This document shows positions 9,284 through 17,736 of a stretch of 64,000 nt of DNA, piece after piece. A program made the translations under genes and the position numbers. How positions within the stretch are numbered: the stretch's first letter is position 1; each line of letters begins with the position of its first letter. Under the pieces are notes generated by a model that was not told the origin of the DNA, searched no databases, and saw only the letters and a program-made list of their open reading frames with translations. The stretch is from NCBI RefSeq assembly GCF_014202975.1, contig NZ_JACHHZ010000006.1:496001-560000 (forward strand). Direction: 5' to 3'. Source of the DNA: Povalibacter uvarum (GTDB lineage Bacteria > Pseudomonadota > Gammaproteobacteria > Steroidobacterales > Steroidobacteraceae).

Positions 9284-10609
9284 TTAATCTTTTCCCTCAG
9301 TCTGCTCGATCGTCGGGATCCAGAGCGTCACGACCAGCCCTCCATCGGGCCGATTCGCGAGCGAGAGGCGACCGCCATGCGCCTCGACAACTTCCCGACA
9401 AATTGTCAGACCCAGCCCCGCGCCAGAGGGTTTGGTTGAATAGAACGGCAACAACGCGCCGCGTAACACCTCGTCGGTCATGCCGGTCCCACGGTCCAGC
9501 ACCTGCACGCGCCAGCCGCCCGCATGCTCCTGGACCTCGACGTCGATGCTCTCGGGCGGTGCGCCCGCCTCCTTCGCGTTCTTCACGAGATTGATGAGGA
9601 CCTGTTCCATCTGGGTCGGATCGAACACCGCTGTCCGGGCCGGCGGCGGAGCACCGAGGCGAAAGTGCGAGGTGTCCTGCAGGGAGCGCAGGAACGCGGA
9701 CCAATCCACTTCCTCCGGTCGGGGGCGGGGCAACTTCGCGAAGCGTGCATAGCCGTCGATGAACGAGTGCAGGTGCTTCGCCCGCTCTTCGATGGTGCGG
9801 AACACACGTTCGAGCTGGGCCGGCTCCGGGCGTACCGCGAGCTGCCGTCCGGAATGGGCGAGCGACGAAATCGGTGCGAGCGAATTGTTGAGCTCGTGGG
9901 CAATGACCCGGATCACTTTCTTCCAGGTCTCGACTTCCTGTCGCGACAGTTCGCGCGTCAGCTGCTTCAACAGGAACAGGCGATGCATCTGGCTGTTGAG
10001 CAGGAAGCCGCGCTTCGACAGGTGATAGATCTCGGATTCGCCGTCGTTATCGATGGTGAACAGGGTGTCACCCTCGCTGGCGACAGCCTGCCGCAGCGGC
10101 TCGGGCGCCGACGTCAGCAGTTCGGTAAACGACAACCCTTCGAGCTTGCGACCGCCGAGGAAGGTCTGGCGCGCAGCGACGTTGCTGTAGACGACGCGGT
10201 CGGCAGCGTTGGTAAGCACCATCGACAGCGGCGTCGCCTGGATTACCGTGTCGAGCAGGAGCTCGCGCTGGTACAGACCCTGGCGCTCCGAACGGAGCAA
10301 GGCGCCAAGGCCGTTGTAACTCTCGACCAGGTCCGTGAGCTCGCCGTGCGCCGGGGGCGTGATGCTCACGCTGAAATCGCGATCCCTCATGCTGACGATG
10401 CCATCGCTGATCGCCTGCACCGTTCGCGTGATGGGATAGGTGAGCAGGCGGGCAGCGAACATGCTCAGGGGCGCGCCGATGAGGAGCGCGACGCCGGCAG
10501 CGATCCATAGGGATCCGAGCCACATGAACATTACGGTGAAGGCCGCCAGCACCGCGGTGGCCAGGACTACGAACAGGAGTGCGAATCTGCCTTCGAGAGA
10601 GAACTGCAT
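9284..10609 (-). CDS. Membrane-bound sensor histidine kinase (NtrY-like)
   Basis: About 441 residues from the ATG at 10609. Two N-terminal membrane helices (about 9-30 and 33-55) are followed by a HAMP-like linker (51-104), a PAS-like segment (about 118-200), the phosphoacceptor box VIAHELNNSLAPISSL with His238, and an ATPase domain (LINLVKNAKEAGAP N-box, DRGTGM and GAGLGLTICREVVEAHGG G-boxes). HELNNSLAPI is typical of NtrY-type partners of NtrC regulators. A longer in-frame start at 10669 would begin inside a perfect hairpin and is less likely. It is the last gene of the ABC-transporter/NtrC operon and should phosphorylate the regulator encoded just upstream. Confidence 0.92.
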   Translation of the reverse strand: MQFSLEGRFALLFVVLATAVLAAFTVMFMWLGSLWIAAGVALLIGAPLSMFAARLLTYPITRTVQAISDGIVSMRDRDFSVSITPPAHGELTDLVESYNGLGALLRSERQGLYQRELLLDTVIQATPLSMVLTNAADRVVYSNVAARQTFLGGRKLEGLSFTELLTSAPEPLRQAVASEGDTLFTIDNDGESEIYHLSKRGFLLNSQMHRLFLLKQLTRELSRQEVETWKKVIRVIAHELNNSLAPISSLAHSGRQLAVRPEPAQLERVFRTIEERAKHLHSFIDGYARFAKLPRPRPEEVDWSAFLRSLQDTSHFRLGAPPPARTAVFDPTQMEQVLINLVKNAKEAGAPPESIDVEVQEHAGGWRVQVLDRGTGMTDEVLRGALLPFYSTKPSGAGLGLTICREVVEAHGGRLSLANRPDGGLVVTLWIPTIEQTEGKD

Positions 10610-10660
10610 GGAGGGCGGAGACACCGACGAGGTCAGGACGTTGGGGCCATCATAGCGGCC

Positions 10661-10694
10661 CTCCGTCATTCCCGCTTTCGCGGGAATGACGGAG
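10661..10694. repeat. Perfect 15-bp hairpin of the GTCATTCCCGC repeat family
   Basis: CTCCGTCATTCCCGC, a TTTC loop and the exact reverse complement form a 15-bp perfect stem in the gap between the response regulator stop and the kinase start. The GTCATTCCCGC...GCGGGAAT core is a common proteobacterial intergenic repeat. Inside this operon it could attenuate or stabilise the kinase message. There is no T-run, so it is not a classic terminator. Confidence 0.85.
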
Positions 10695-10700
10695 TGGCTT

Positions 10701-12071
10701 CTAGTCGCCCTCTCCTTCCTCCGCCCTGCCCGTCGCTTCCTTCAGCCCCAGTTTCTCCATGCGCCGGTACAGCGCCTGCCGGCTCAGACCCAGGTCGCGG
10801 GCCGCACGAGCGATCACGCCACGTGCACGCGCCAGCGCCTGCTCGATCTCGGCACGATCCGGTTCGCGTTCCGGCTCGGGCTCGAAGACGGGGCTTTGTG
10901 TGACGAGTCCGAGGTCCGCCGCCGTGATTTCCGACCCGGTCGACAGCAGCGACGACCGACGGATCGTGTTGAGCAGCTCACGCACATTGCCTGGCCAGTT
11001 GTGGGACAGCAGCGCACGCTCGGCGGACTGACTGAGCGGCCGGCCGCCTTCCAGGAAGTGCCGCGCGAGAGGCAATACGTCATCCGTCCGCTCCGCCAGC
11101 GGCGGCACTCGAAGTTCGATGACGTTCAGTCGATAGAACAAGTCCTCACGGAACCGTCCGTCCGCGATTCCAGCCCGAAGATCCGCGTTGGTCGCACTGA
11201 CCACCCGGACTTTGACACGGCGAGTCACGCTGCTGCCAAGGCGTTCGAATTCGCCAGTCTGCAACACGCGCAGCAGCTTCGCCTGGCCTTCGAGCGACAG
11301 GTTGCCGATCTCGTCGAGAAAGAGTGTGCCGCCGTCAGCCGCTTCGAACCGGCCTTGCCGCACCTTGGTCGCGCCAGTGAAGGCACCCGCCTCAGCGCCG
11401 AACAGCTCGGCTTCCATCAGATCTTTCGGGAGAGCGCCGACGTTGACCTTCACGAAGGGACCGCTGCGGACCGACGAATTCGCCTGGATGATCGCCGCGA
11501 TGATTTCCTTTCCGGACCCGTTGGGCCCCGTGATGAGCACGGGCACTTCGGCCGGTGCGACGTGCGTGGCCTTGGTGACCAGATCACGCATCGCGTCACT
11601 TTCGAAGACGAGCCCGCACAGATCGAATCGCGCAGTCAGCGCGGCTCTGGATTCCGCACGCTTCCGAACGGCTCGCTCCTTCTCCACCGACAGCTGTCGC
11701 AGTTCGAGCAGGTTGCGGACAGTCGTCAGCAGCCGGGCATCGTCCCAGGGCTTTGCGAGATAGTCCGCGGCACCCGCCTTCACGAGCTCGACGGCGGTTT
11801 CCAGATGCGTCCATGCCGTCAGCAGAACGATCGGAAGCGTCGGGTGTCGTTCGCGGATCGCGCGAAACAGCGCGACACCTTCTTCGCCCGATGTCGCTTC
11901 CTTGCGGAAATTCATGTCCTGGAGAACGAGATCGACCTCGTGCGAAACAAGAGCGCGCATTCCTTCGGCCGGCCCGTTCGCCGTCAGGATGCGATGACCC
12001 TGCAGCGAGAGCAGCACCTCGAGCGCAGTCCGTACTGCGTCGTTGTCGTCGATGATGAGAATGGTAGACAT
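10701..12071 (-). CDS. NtrC-family sigma-54-dependent response regulator
   Basis: A 456-residue protein with three modules: receiver (Asp52 in LVLQDMNF, Lys108 in LAKPWD), AAA+ sigma-54 activator (Walker A GPNGSGKE at 182-189, GAFTGA at 229-234, Walker B FLDE at 251-254) and a C-terminal Fis-type HTH (GVIARAARDLGLSRQALYRRMEKLG). GAFTGA is the loop that contacts sigma-54, so the protein should act only at -24/-12 promoters. A good match to such a promoter lies at 17305-17321, ahead of the transporter genes of the same operon. Autoregulation of the whole unit is therefore likely. The spacing to the upstream permease is 34 bp. Confidence 0.95.
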   Translation of the reverse strand: MSTILIIDDNDAVRTALEVLLSLQGHRILTANGPAEGMRALVSHEVDLVLQDMNFRKEATSGEEGVALFRAIRERHPTLPIVLLTAWTHLETAVELVKAGAADYLAKPWDDARLLTTVRNLLELRQLSVEKERAVRKRAESRAALTARFDLCGLVFESDAMRDLVTKATHVAPAEVPVLITGPNGSGKEIIAAIIQANSSVRSGPFVKVNVGALPKDLMEAELFGAEAGAFTGATKVRQGRFEAADGGTLFLDEIGNLSLEGQAKLLRVLQTGEFERLGSSVTRRVKVRVVSATNADLRAGIADGRFREDLFYRLNVIELRVPPLAERTDDVLPLARHFLEGGRPLSQSAERALLSHNWPGNVRELLNTIRRSSLLSTGSEITAADLGLVTQSPVFEPEPEREPDRAEIEQALARARGVIARAARDLGLSRQALYRRMEKLGLKEATGRAEEGEGD

Positions 12072-12105
12072 AGCGGCGTCACACCTTACACGCCCGCGCG
12101 TTCAT

Positions 12106-13317
12106 TCACACGGTTCGGGTGGCGATCGCAGGTGGAATCGCTGCGGCCCGGCGGGCCGGAACGAATACGGCGATCTGGCCGAGGATCCACAGCAACACCA
12201 CCCCTGCAACGGGATAGAGCGGCTCCAGGCGCGGCAGCGAGTAAGTGCTGCTGAGCCAGTGACCGAACGCGAAGGCCAGCACCAACCCCAAAGCAACGCC
12301 GCCGGTCGTCAGCAGCCAGTTCTCGATCATGAAGTACCGGATGATGTCGATGCGGCGCGCACCGACCGCACGGCGCGTGCCGATCTGCTTCGTGCGCACG
12401 CTGACGTGGAAGCTCGCCAGGCCAACGATACCGAGTGCGGTGACGAGCACCATCAGCGAAACGATGACGCTCAGGAATGCAACCATGCGGCTGTCGGCGC
12501 GATAGCTGCGCTCCACCCAGTACGTGTGCGGGCGCACCCAGGTCACGGCGCGATTCAGATTCGATTCCGCCAGTTTTTTCTCGACCTCGGGCACGAGCTG
12601 GTCGCGACGCCCCGGCTCCGTGCGGATGGCATAGCGGATCGTCGGGCCGTTCGACAGGCGCGGCTGCAGCATCACGTTCGACGGCTGATCGAACCCTACC
12701 CATGCACCGAGCATGTTCTCGATCACGCCGATGACGATCGCCGATTGACCGAGATTGTCGTAGATGGGTTTGCCGAGCGCGGGGCCGTCGCCGAACATCT
12801 GTTGCGCGACAGCCTGCGTGATGATCACGGACGGAGCGAAGTCCGAGTTGGTCGGATTCTCGTTGTACTGGATCTCCGCTTCCGTGAATGCGCGACCTTC
12901 GATGAGCTTGACGCCGAGCGCGTCCACGCCGTGTTCATCCACGAAGTAGATATTGCTCGTCGTCGGATTGGGCTGCGGCGTCGGCGGCTCGATCGTGTAG
13001 CCGCTCTGCCGCCCCCCGCCCGACATCGGGATTCCATTGAGCGCAGTGACGGCGACCACGCCCGGTATCGCGCGCAGCATGTCGACGTCGCGCCGCACGG
13101 TGTCGCGATGGTCGTAGTTCGGCCCGAATCCGTAGCTTTGCGCAAAGATCAGGTTGGCCGAATCGATGCCCGGCGGCCGGCCGATCTTCTCCACGCGCTG
13201 CATGATGATGAACACCGCGTTCGCGACGACGGCCAGGGTCAGCGCGATCTGCAAGCCGACGAGAAAGACGCCGGTCTTGTTGCGGAGCATGGCGCTGAGG
13301 ATGGGACGGAATTCCAT
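12106..13317 (-). CDS. ABC transporter permease, FtsX/MacB type (second permease)
   Basis: About 403 residues. A first membrane helix (FLVGLQIALTLAVVANAVFI) is followed by a large extracytoplasmic domain and three C-terminal helices (VIVSLMVLVTALGIVGLASF, WLLTTGGVALGLVLAFAFGHW, VAGVVLLWILGQIAVFVPARRAA). This is the MacB_PCD plus FtsX topology. The ATG at 13317 (MEFRPILSAMLRNKTG) has an AGG element about 8 bases upstream and is preferred over a longer frame to 13350. With the neighbouring permease it probably forms a heterodimeric mechanotransmitting transporter driven by the adjacent ATPase. The substrate is unknown. Confidence 0.88.
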   Translation of the reverse strand: MEFRPILSAMLRNKTGVFLVGLQIALTLAVVANAVFIIMQRVEKIGRPPGIDSANLIFAQSYGFGPNYDHRDTVRRDVDMLRAIPGVVAVTALNGIPMSGGGRQSGYTIEPPTPQPNPTTSNIYFVDEHGVDALGVKLIEGRAFTEAEIQYNENPTNSDFAPSVIITQAVAQQMFGDGPALGKPIYDNLGQSAIVIGVIENMLGAWVGFDQPSNVMLQPRLSNGPTIRYAIRTEPGRRDQLVPEVEKKLAESNLNRAVTWVRPHTYWVERSYRADSRMVAFLSVIVSLMVLVTALGIVGLASFHVSVRTKQIGTRRAVGARRIDIIRYFMIENWLLTTGGVALGLVLAFAFGHWLSSTYSLPRLEPLYPVAGVVLLWILGQIAVFVPARRAAAIPPAIATRTV

Positions 13318-13424
13318 GGGAGAACCTCGAAAGCTGTGAGCTGTGAGCAATGAGCCAGAAGTTACCGATTCGTACGTGTCCTGATCTGGCCAGCCGCTCG
13401 TAGCTCGCGACTAGCCGGCTTGCT

Positions 13425-14744
13425 TCACTGTGTCTTCAAATACGCGGCCGGCTGCACCCGGCACACCCGCCACGTCGGGTACAGCCCCGCGAGCACTCCG
13501 GAGGCGATCGCGATCACGAGCGCGGTCAACGACATCGTGACGTCGAGCCGCGTGAGCGTGTCGTAGTTCTCGTAGAGCTGACGGACGCCCAGCAATCCGA
13601 GGCCAGCGAGGCCGATGCCGAGAACGCCGCCGGCGATGCCGATGACGCCGACTTCCACGAGATGCTGATTGAATATCGTCTGGCGCGTGGCACCGAGAGC
13701 GCGCCGCAATCCGACGAGCGGTGCCGAACCCAGGAACTTGGCGAGCAGCAGTCCGATCATGTTCAGCAGGCAAACCGCAAGGAACATGAACGAGAGACCG
13801 ACGAGGACGCTGTTGTCGCTCGCGACGACGCGATTGATCTCGAGCCACTCTTCCGGTGTACGCAGCTTGTTGTTGAGCGGACGCTCGAAACGACCGAGCT
13901 TCTTCTGTTCCTGCACGTAGCTGTCGATGAAGCTCTGGTAGGCCTCGACCTTGTCGCGCCCCTTCAGCTCGACCCAGTACTGGATCCACACGCAGTCGCT
14001 CTCGAGGAAGTCCTGGAACGAGTTCAGCGGCTGCGTGCGCCAGCAGTTCACGTTGCCGCCCGGCTGGACCTGATCGATCTGGCCGATGTTGAAGGGGACG
14101 AACGCTTCCTCGATGCCGTCGAACGAACCGTTGTTCAGATCGTAGAACTTCGGTGTCGGCGTCCACTCGGCCAGAACGCCGATGACGTTGTAGTCCTTGC
14201 CATCGAGGCGGACGTTCTTGCCGACGCTGTCCTGGCCGCCGAAGATCTTGTCGTTCGTTTCCTTCGACAGCACGACGACGCGCTGCGCACCCTGATCCGC
14301 TGCCGCATCCCAGCCGCCGCCGTATTCGAACGGCACGTCGAAGATCGAGAAGAAGTCCTTGGTCGTGAGACGTGCTTCGACGAGGAACGGCTTCACGCCG
14401 AGTGCCGGGTCGCTTTCGACGACGAACGGCCCCTTGCGCATCATCACCTGTCGCGACGGAATGTCCGACTCGAACAGCGCCATCGCATCGCGATACGTCA
14501 GTTCATACGGAGGCAGCTCCGGGCGGCGATCGTCCCATGGCTGATTCGGATCCCAGTTGTCGAGCGTGACCGCGCGCAACACGTCGTTGCGATGCTCGAT
14601 CGGATTGCCCGACATCAGGCGATAGACCGTCAGCGTCGTGATGCACACGCCGACACCGAGCGCGATGGCGCCGATCATCAGCGCGGCAACGACCGGCGTG
14701 CGGCGCAGGCTCTTGAGGGCTAGGCGAACGTAATAGTTGAACAT
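13425..14744 (-). CDS. ABC transporter permease, FtsX/MacB type (first permease)
   Basis: 439 residues starting MFNYYVRLALKSLRRTPVVA. The N-terminal helix lies at about 18-42 and an extracytoplasmic MacB_PCD domain spans about 45-280. Three C-terminal helices follow, including VLVGLSFMFLAVCLLNMIGLL and MSLTALVIAIASGVLAGLYP. SAPLVGLRRALGATR is the characteristic cytoplasmic coupling loop of this superfamily. Having two different permeases beside one ATPase resembles the paired MacB-like exporters of Xanthomonadales and Acidobacteria. The gap to the next permease holds an AGCTGTG-type short repeat, and the gap to the ATPase holds an imperfect hairpin (about 14785-14838). Confidence 0.88.
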   Translation of the reverse strand: MFNYYVRLALKSLRRTPVVAALMIGAIALGVGVCITTLTVYRLMSGNPIEHRNDVLRAVTLDNWDPNQPWDDRRPELPPYELTYRDAMALFESDIPSRQVMMRKGPFVVESDPALGVKPFLVEARLTTKDFFSIFDVPFEYGGGWDAAADQGAQRVVVLSKETNDKIFGGQDSVGKNVRLDGKDYNVIGVLAEWTPTPKFYDLNNGSFDGIEEAFVPFNIGQIDQVQPGGNVNCWRTQPLNSFQDFLESDCVWIQYWVELKGRDKVEAYQSFIDSYVQEQKKLGRFERPLNNKLRTPEEWLEINRVVASDNSVLVGLSFMFLAVCLLNMIGLLLAKFLGSAPLVGLRRALGATRQTIFNQHLVEVGVIGIAGGVLGIGLAGLGLLGVRQLYENYDTLTRLDVTMSLTALVIAIASGVLAGLYPTWRVCRVQPAAYLKTQ

Positions 14745-14850
14745 GAGAGAGTGACTTCAGGTGTAAGTGTCGACTTCGTTCATTCCCGCGAAGGCAGGAG
14801 GCCATCGTTCGCAGCCGATGGCCGCCTGACCTTCGCGTTCCTGAACCCCC

Positions 14851-15570
14851 TCAGACTCCGGCCGCCACGGCTTCCGGGCGGATCAGCGGCTTCGCCGCGA
14901 ACGGCTGCAGGTCCGTGACCTGACCGTCCATCACGTGAACGTTGCGATGCGCACGGCGCGCGAGCTCAGGATCGTGCGTAACCATCACGATCGTCGTGCC
15001 GCGACGGTTGATGTCTTCGAGCAGGTCGACGACCTGCCGTGCCATCAGCGAATCGAGGTTACCGGTCGGTTCGTCCGCCAGCAGAAAGCGCGGCGTACCC
15101 GCGAGTGCACGAGCAATCGCCACGCGCTGCTGCTGACCGCCCGAAAGCTGCGCGGGAATGTGCTTCATGCGCGAAGCCAGGCCGACGAGCTCGAGCGATT
15201 CGGTGATGCGCTTCTTGCGCTCGGCCGCATTGAATCCGCGGTAGCGCAGCGGCACATCGACGTTGTCGAACAGATCGAGGTCCGGAATCAGGTTGAAGCT
15301 CTGGAAGATGAAACCGATCTTCTGGTTGCGGATGCGCGAGCGATCGTCATCGGAAAGCCGGCTCACATCCTGGCCATCGAGCTGATACGTGCCGCTGTTG
15401 AAGGTCTCCAGCAGCCCCGCGATGTTGAGGAACGTCGTCTTGCCCGAACCCGACGGCCCCGTCACGGCCACGAACTCCCCTTCCTTCACATGCAGGTTGA
15501 AGTCCCGCAGCGCATGCGTCTCGATGAGTTCCGTTCGGAAGACTTTGCTGATGTTCTGCATGTGAAGCAT
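14851..15570 (-). CDS. ABC transporter ATP-binding protein, MacB/LolD type
   Basis: 239 residues with all motifs intact: Walker A GPSGSGKT at 38-45, Q-loop FIFQSFNLIPDL, signature LSGGQQQRVAIARAL, Walker B FLLADEPTGNLD and the H-loop VTHDPELARRA. The LADEPTGNLD form and the length are typical of the LolD/MacB/FtsE clade, which powers FtsX-like permeases rather than channel importers. A GAGG element lies 5 bases before the ATG. It is encoded between the adaptor and the two permeases, so together they should form a tripartite-like export or envelope-remodelling machine. Confidence 0.94.
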   Translation of the reverse strand: MLHMQNISKVFRTELIETHALRDFNLHVKEGEFVAVTGPSGSGKTTFLNIAGLLETFNSGTYQLDGQDVSRLSDDDRSRIRNQKIGFIFQSFNLIPDLDLFDNVDVPLRYRGFNAAERKKRITESLELVGLASRMKHIPAQLSGGQQQRVAIARALAGTPRFLLADEPTGNLDSLMARQVVDLLEDINRRGTTIVMVTHDPELARRAHRNVHVMDGQVTDLQPFAAKPLIRPEAVAAGV

Positions 15571-15590
15571 AAGGACCTCGAAGCGCTTGA

Positions 15591-15701
15591 CGGTTAGCGG
15601 TTAGCGGTTGGTTCAGAAAAAAGAACAGCATTCACTGGGACTGGGCGTGGGTTGGCGACTTTCCGGTTCTGACTAACCGCTAACCGCCAACCGCCAACCG
15701 C
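15591..15701. repeat. Inverted pair of GCGGTTR heptamer arrays in the efflux operon
   Basis: Three 7-mers (first one short) at 15591-15610 face four inverted copies at 15674-15701. The right array abuts the stop codon of the adaptor gene. The element fills the 130-bp gap between the adaptor and ATPase genes of one operon, so it is probably transcribed and could fold into a long hairpin. Confidence 0.85.
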
Positions 15702-15702
15702 T

Positions 15703-17019
15703 TCAGTCCGTCAATCTGACCGTTGCGGCACGTTCGAACTCGCCGAGGTTCGAAATGATGATCCGGTCGCCGGGGCTGAGCCCTTCGAGGATCTCCACTT
15801 CGTTGACGCTCGTGCTGCCCGTGCGGATCGTGGCGCGGGTGGCGATGTCATCCTGCACGACGTAGGCGACGCGGCCGCCGCTGGTGTCGAGGAACGGGCC
15901 GCGGGCGACCTTCAGGACGCCGTCGCGCTGTTCGAGCACGATGCGGGTGGACAAGCGCTGGTTCTGACGCAGGCCGCGCGGGACTTCGCCGGAGAAACGC
16001 AGCCGGCCGGTGACCTGGCCGCTTCGCACTTCGGGGGACACCGCGCTCACCAGCGCTGCGAATTTCTGCGTCGAGTAGACGACTTCCGCGTCCATCCCGA
16101 GCTTCAGGTCGTCGGCGTAGGTTTCCGGCACCTGGAACTCGACTTCGAACGCGGTGAGATCCACGACCGTGATGACGGCGGCGTTCTGTGCGACCGCTGC
16201 GCGTTCATTCACCGCGAGCGTTCCGACGATGCCGTCAACCGGCGATTTGATTTCGAGATCGCCGACGCGGCGCTGCAGCTCCTTGACGACCAGGCGCTGA
16301 CGATCGCGTTCGAGACGACGTGCGCTCAGCTCGAACTGCAGGCTTTCTTTCTGCAGCTCCGCGTTCTCGACCGAGTGCTTGTGATTGACGGCGGCGGCAG
16401 CGGCCTCGTCACGCGCTTTCTCATAGTCGCGCTCGCTGATGAGATGCTTGCTCCAGGAATCCTCGGCACGACGCTGCTCGCGCTGCGCTGCCTGAATCTC
16501 GACGTTCGCGAGGTCAATCGTCTGCTGATTGGTCAGCAGCTGGCGACGCGTGTCGATGCTCTGGCGCTGGACCGCCACTTCGAGACTGGCCAGCGTTGCC
16601 TGCTCGCGTTCGAGCTCATTTTTGAGCTCCGGGCTGTCGATCTGCGCGAGCGGCTCGCCCTTCTTCACTGTGTCACCGGCCTGCACGATGTAATGGACCG
16701 TGCCCGGTGCAACCGCGAACAGCGTCGGGCTGACGGCCGCAACGACGGTGCCCTGAGCCGAGACGTCGCGCGTGAACTGTCCGCGAGTCACTTCAGCAAT
16801 TCGCACACGATCGAGGGGAATCGAGACCTCGGCGCCCAGCCAGTTCCTGACCAGCAGCACGAGGATGATGAGGACCAGCAGTCCGCCGACGCCCGCGGCA
16901 ATGAACTGATACCGGCGCTTGCGCTGCAGCGGCTCCTGGTCGACAGGCCGGTCCTGCGCCGAGGTGTCGCGAATGCGCGTGACCTTCTCGCGATCGCCGG
17001 TGGGAAGTGCGGAAATCAT
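15703..17019 (-). CDS. HlyD/RND-type periplasmic adaptor (membrane fusion protein)
   Basis: 438 residues. A cytoplasmic N-terminus is followed by one membrane helix (about 39-58, LLVLIILVLLVRNW). A lipoyl-like half-motif (AVAPGTVHYIVQAGDTVKKGEPLAQIDSPEL) then leads into a long alpha-hairpin of coiled coil (about 125-250), the second lipoyl half (IKSPVDGIVGTLAVNERAAV) and beta-barrel/membrane-proximal domains. This is the layout of MacA/HlyD adaptors that bridge an inner-membrane transporter to an outer-membrane channel; no TolC homologue is encoded in this window. Its ATG overlaps the stop of the small upstream gene by one base (TGATG), which implies translational coupling. Confidence 0.93.
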   Translation of the reverse strand: MISALPTGDREKVTRIRDTSAQDRPVDQEPLQRKRRYQFIAAGVGGLLVLIILVLLVRNWLGAEVSIPLDRVRIAEVTRGQFTRDVSAQGTVVAAVSPTLFAVAPGTVHYIVQAGDTVKKGEPLAQIDSPELKNELEREQATLASLEVAVQRQSIDTRRQLLTNQQTIDLANVEIQAAQREQRRAEDSWSKHLISERDYEKARDEAAAAAVNHKHSVENAELQKESLQFELSARRLERDRQRLVVKELQRRVGDLEIKSPVDGIVGTLAVNERAAVAQNAAVITVVDLTAFEVEFQVPETYADDLKLGMDAEVVYSTQKFAALVSAVSPEVRSGQVTGRLRFSGEVPRGLRQNQRLSTRIVLEQRDGVLKVARGPFLDTSGGRVAYVVQDDIATRATIRTGSTSVNEVEILEGLSPGDRIIISNLGEFERAATVRLTD

Positions 17020-17258
17020 CAGCCACGCTCCTGGTGAGTCGTCGCACAGGCTTCCTCGGCATCGCGCGGCAGGTCGAGCGCGTTGCGGACGTCGTGCCGG
17101 GTCATCAGCGTTTCCAGGTGCGCGATCTGCTGCTGCTCGATCGTCGTATCCCTATCGACCGAGCGAGCCGGAGGCGCCATCAACAGGACGGCGAGCGCCC
17201 CCGCACTGACGGTCATTGCCGATAACCGGGCCGTAAACTGGATTGCCGCTGTCTTCAT
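17019..17258 (-). CDS. Small exported protein heading the ABC efflux operon
   Basis: 79 residues from the ATG at 17258, which has a strong GGGAGCAGGA ribosome site. The N-terminus is a signal peptide (AMTVSAGALAVLLMAPPARS). The mature part of about 50 residues is charged and helical (DTTIEQQQIAHLETLMTRHDVRNALDL) with one Cys near the C-terminus. Its stop overlaps the adaptor start (TGATG). No family is recognised. Position and coupling suggest a periplasmic accessory or sensor peptide for the transporter or kinase, but that is inference. A longer frame back to 17438 runs through the promoter region and is rejected. Confidence 0.7.
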   Translation of the reverse strand: MKTAAIQFTARLSAMTVSAGALAVLLMAPPARSVDRDTTIEQQQIAHLETLMTRHDVRNALDLPRDAEEACATTHQERG

Positions 17259-17304
17259 GATCCTGCTCCCGCGCACCTGTCCGGGTGTCGCTTGCCTACC
17301 TACG

Positions 17305-17321
17305 TTGCACGGGCTGTGCCA
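17305..17321 (-). promoter_or_regulatory. Predicted sigma-54 (-24/-12) promoter of the efflux operon
   Basis: On the minus strand the sequence TGGCACAGCCCGTGCAA matches the sigma-54 consensus (TGGCAC-N5-TTGCA, GG and GC separated by 10 bases), with only one T of the -12 box changed to G. Transcription would begin near 17295, about 37 bases before the ATG of the small exported protein. The operon encodes its own NtrC-type activator, which supports the call. Confidence 0.75.
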
Positions 17322-17391
17322 GGAGCGAAAAATGGGGAAATTCCGCGGGAAAAGCGCGGTTCTGGGGTGGCCGGGGAAGCGGCCGTCCGGG

Positions 17392-17442
17392 TGTCCGGGC
17401 GGGTGGCCGGACAGGCAGCGGACACTTTTGGCGGACACTTTT
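17392..17442. promoter_or_regulatory. Candidate upstream activator site: TGTCCGG inverted repeat plus GCGGACAC direct repeats
   Basis: TGTCCGG (17392-17398) and CCGGACA (17407-17413) form a perfect inverted repeat with an 8-bp spacer. Beside it the 12-mer GCGGACACTTTT occurs twice (17418-17429 and 17431-17442) with a 13-bp period. All share the CGGACA half-site. The centre lies about 105-135 bp upstream of the predicted start, which is the usual distance for an NtrC-type enhancer. Confidence 0.65.
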
Positions 17443-17518
17443 CCGGGGAGGTTCAGTACAATGCGCGCCCGCGCGGGCCGCCGTTGCCCATGCGCTATTC
17501 TTCAGCTTCTCAGTACAC

Positions 17519-17595
17519 GCGCCCGTAGCTCAGTTGGATAGAGCATCTGGCTTCGAACCAGAGGGTCGGGAGTTCGAATCTCTCCGGGCGCGCCA
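17519..17595 (+). tRNA. tRNA-Arg (anticodon TCG)
   Basis: A 77-base cloverleaf including an encoded CCA. The acceptor GCGCCCG (17519-17525) pairs with CGGGCGC (17585-17591), followed by discriminator G and CCA. The anticodon stem TCTGG/CCAGA encloses CTTCGAA, so the anticodon is TCG and reads CGA codons. The T-arm is GGGAG-TTCGAAT-CTCTC. A TACAAT -10-like box (17457-17462) with a GC-rich discriminator lies upstream. The 3' part from the anticodon loop onward is duplicated at 20446, which marks an integration site. Confidence 0.97.
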
Positions 17596-17596
17596 T
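17551..17596 (+). repeat. attL: 46-bp direct repeat formed by the tRNA-Arg 3' half
   Basis: The 46 bases from CTTCG in the anticodon loop to the T after CCA are identical to 20446-20491. Flanking bases differ on both sides (GG before, ATAA after; TT before, TTCA after). A tRNA 3' half from the anticodon loop is a classic tyrosine-recombinase attachment core. The island side restores a complete tRNA at this end. Confidence 0.92.
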
Positions 17597-17736
17597 ATAA
17601 ATCAATAAGCTACAAAATTTTTGCTGAGTTGGATCCGAGGTAGCCTTCAGGTGGGTACCGTCATCCGATTGGCCATCGACCGTTAGTCGACGCCGACGTG
17701 AGAGGCACAGTTCGGTAGCCACAGGTGCATAGACAC

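Noticed and set aside
10661-10694. Rho-independent terminator of the response regulator gene
   Set aside because: The stem is perfect but no T-run follows on either strand, and identical repeats occur in other positions; it is listed as a repeat instead.
17259-17438. Upstream extension of the small exported protein
   Set aside because: It would run through the predicted sigma-54 promoter; the ATG at 17258 has a strong ribosome site and a proper signal peptide.
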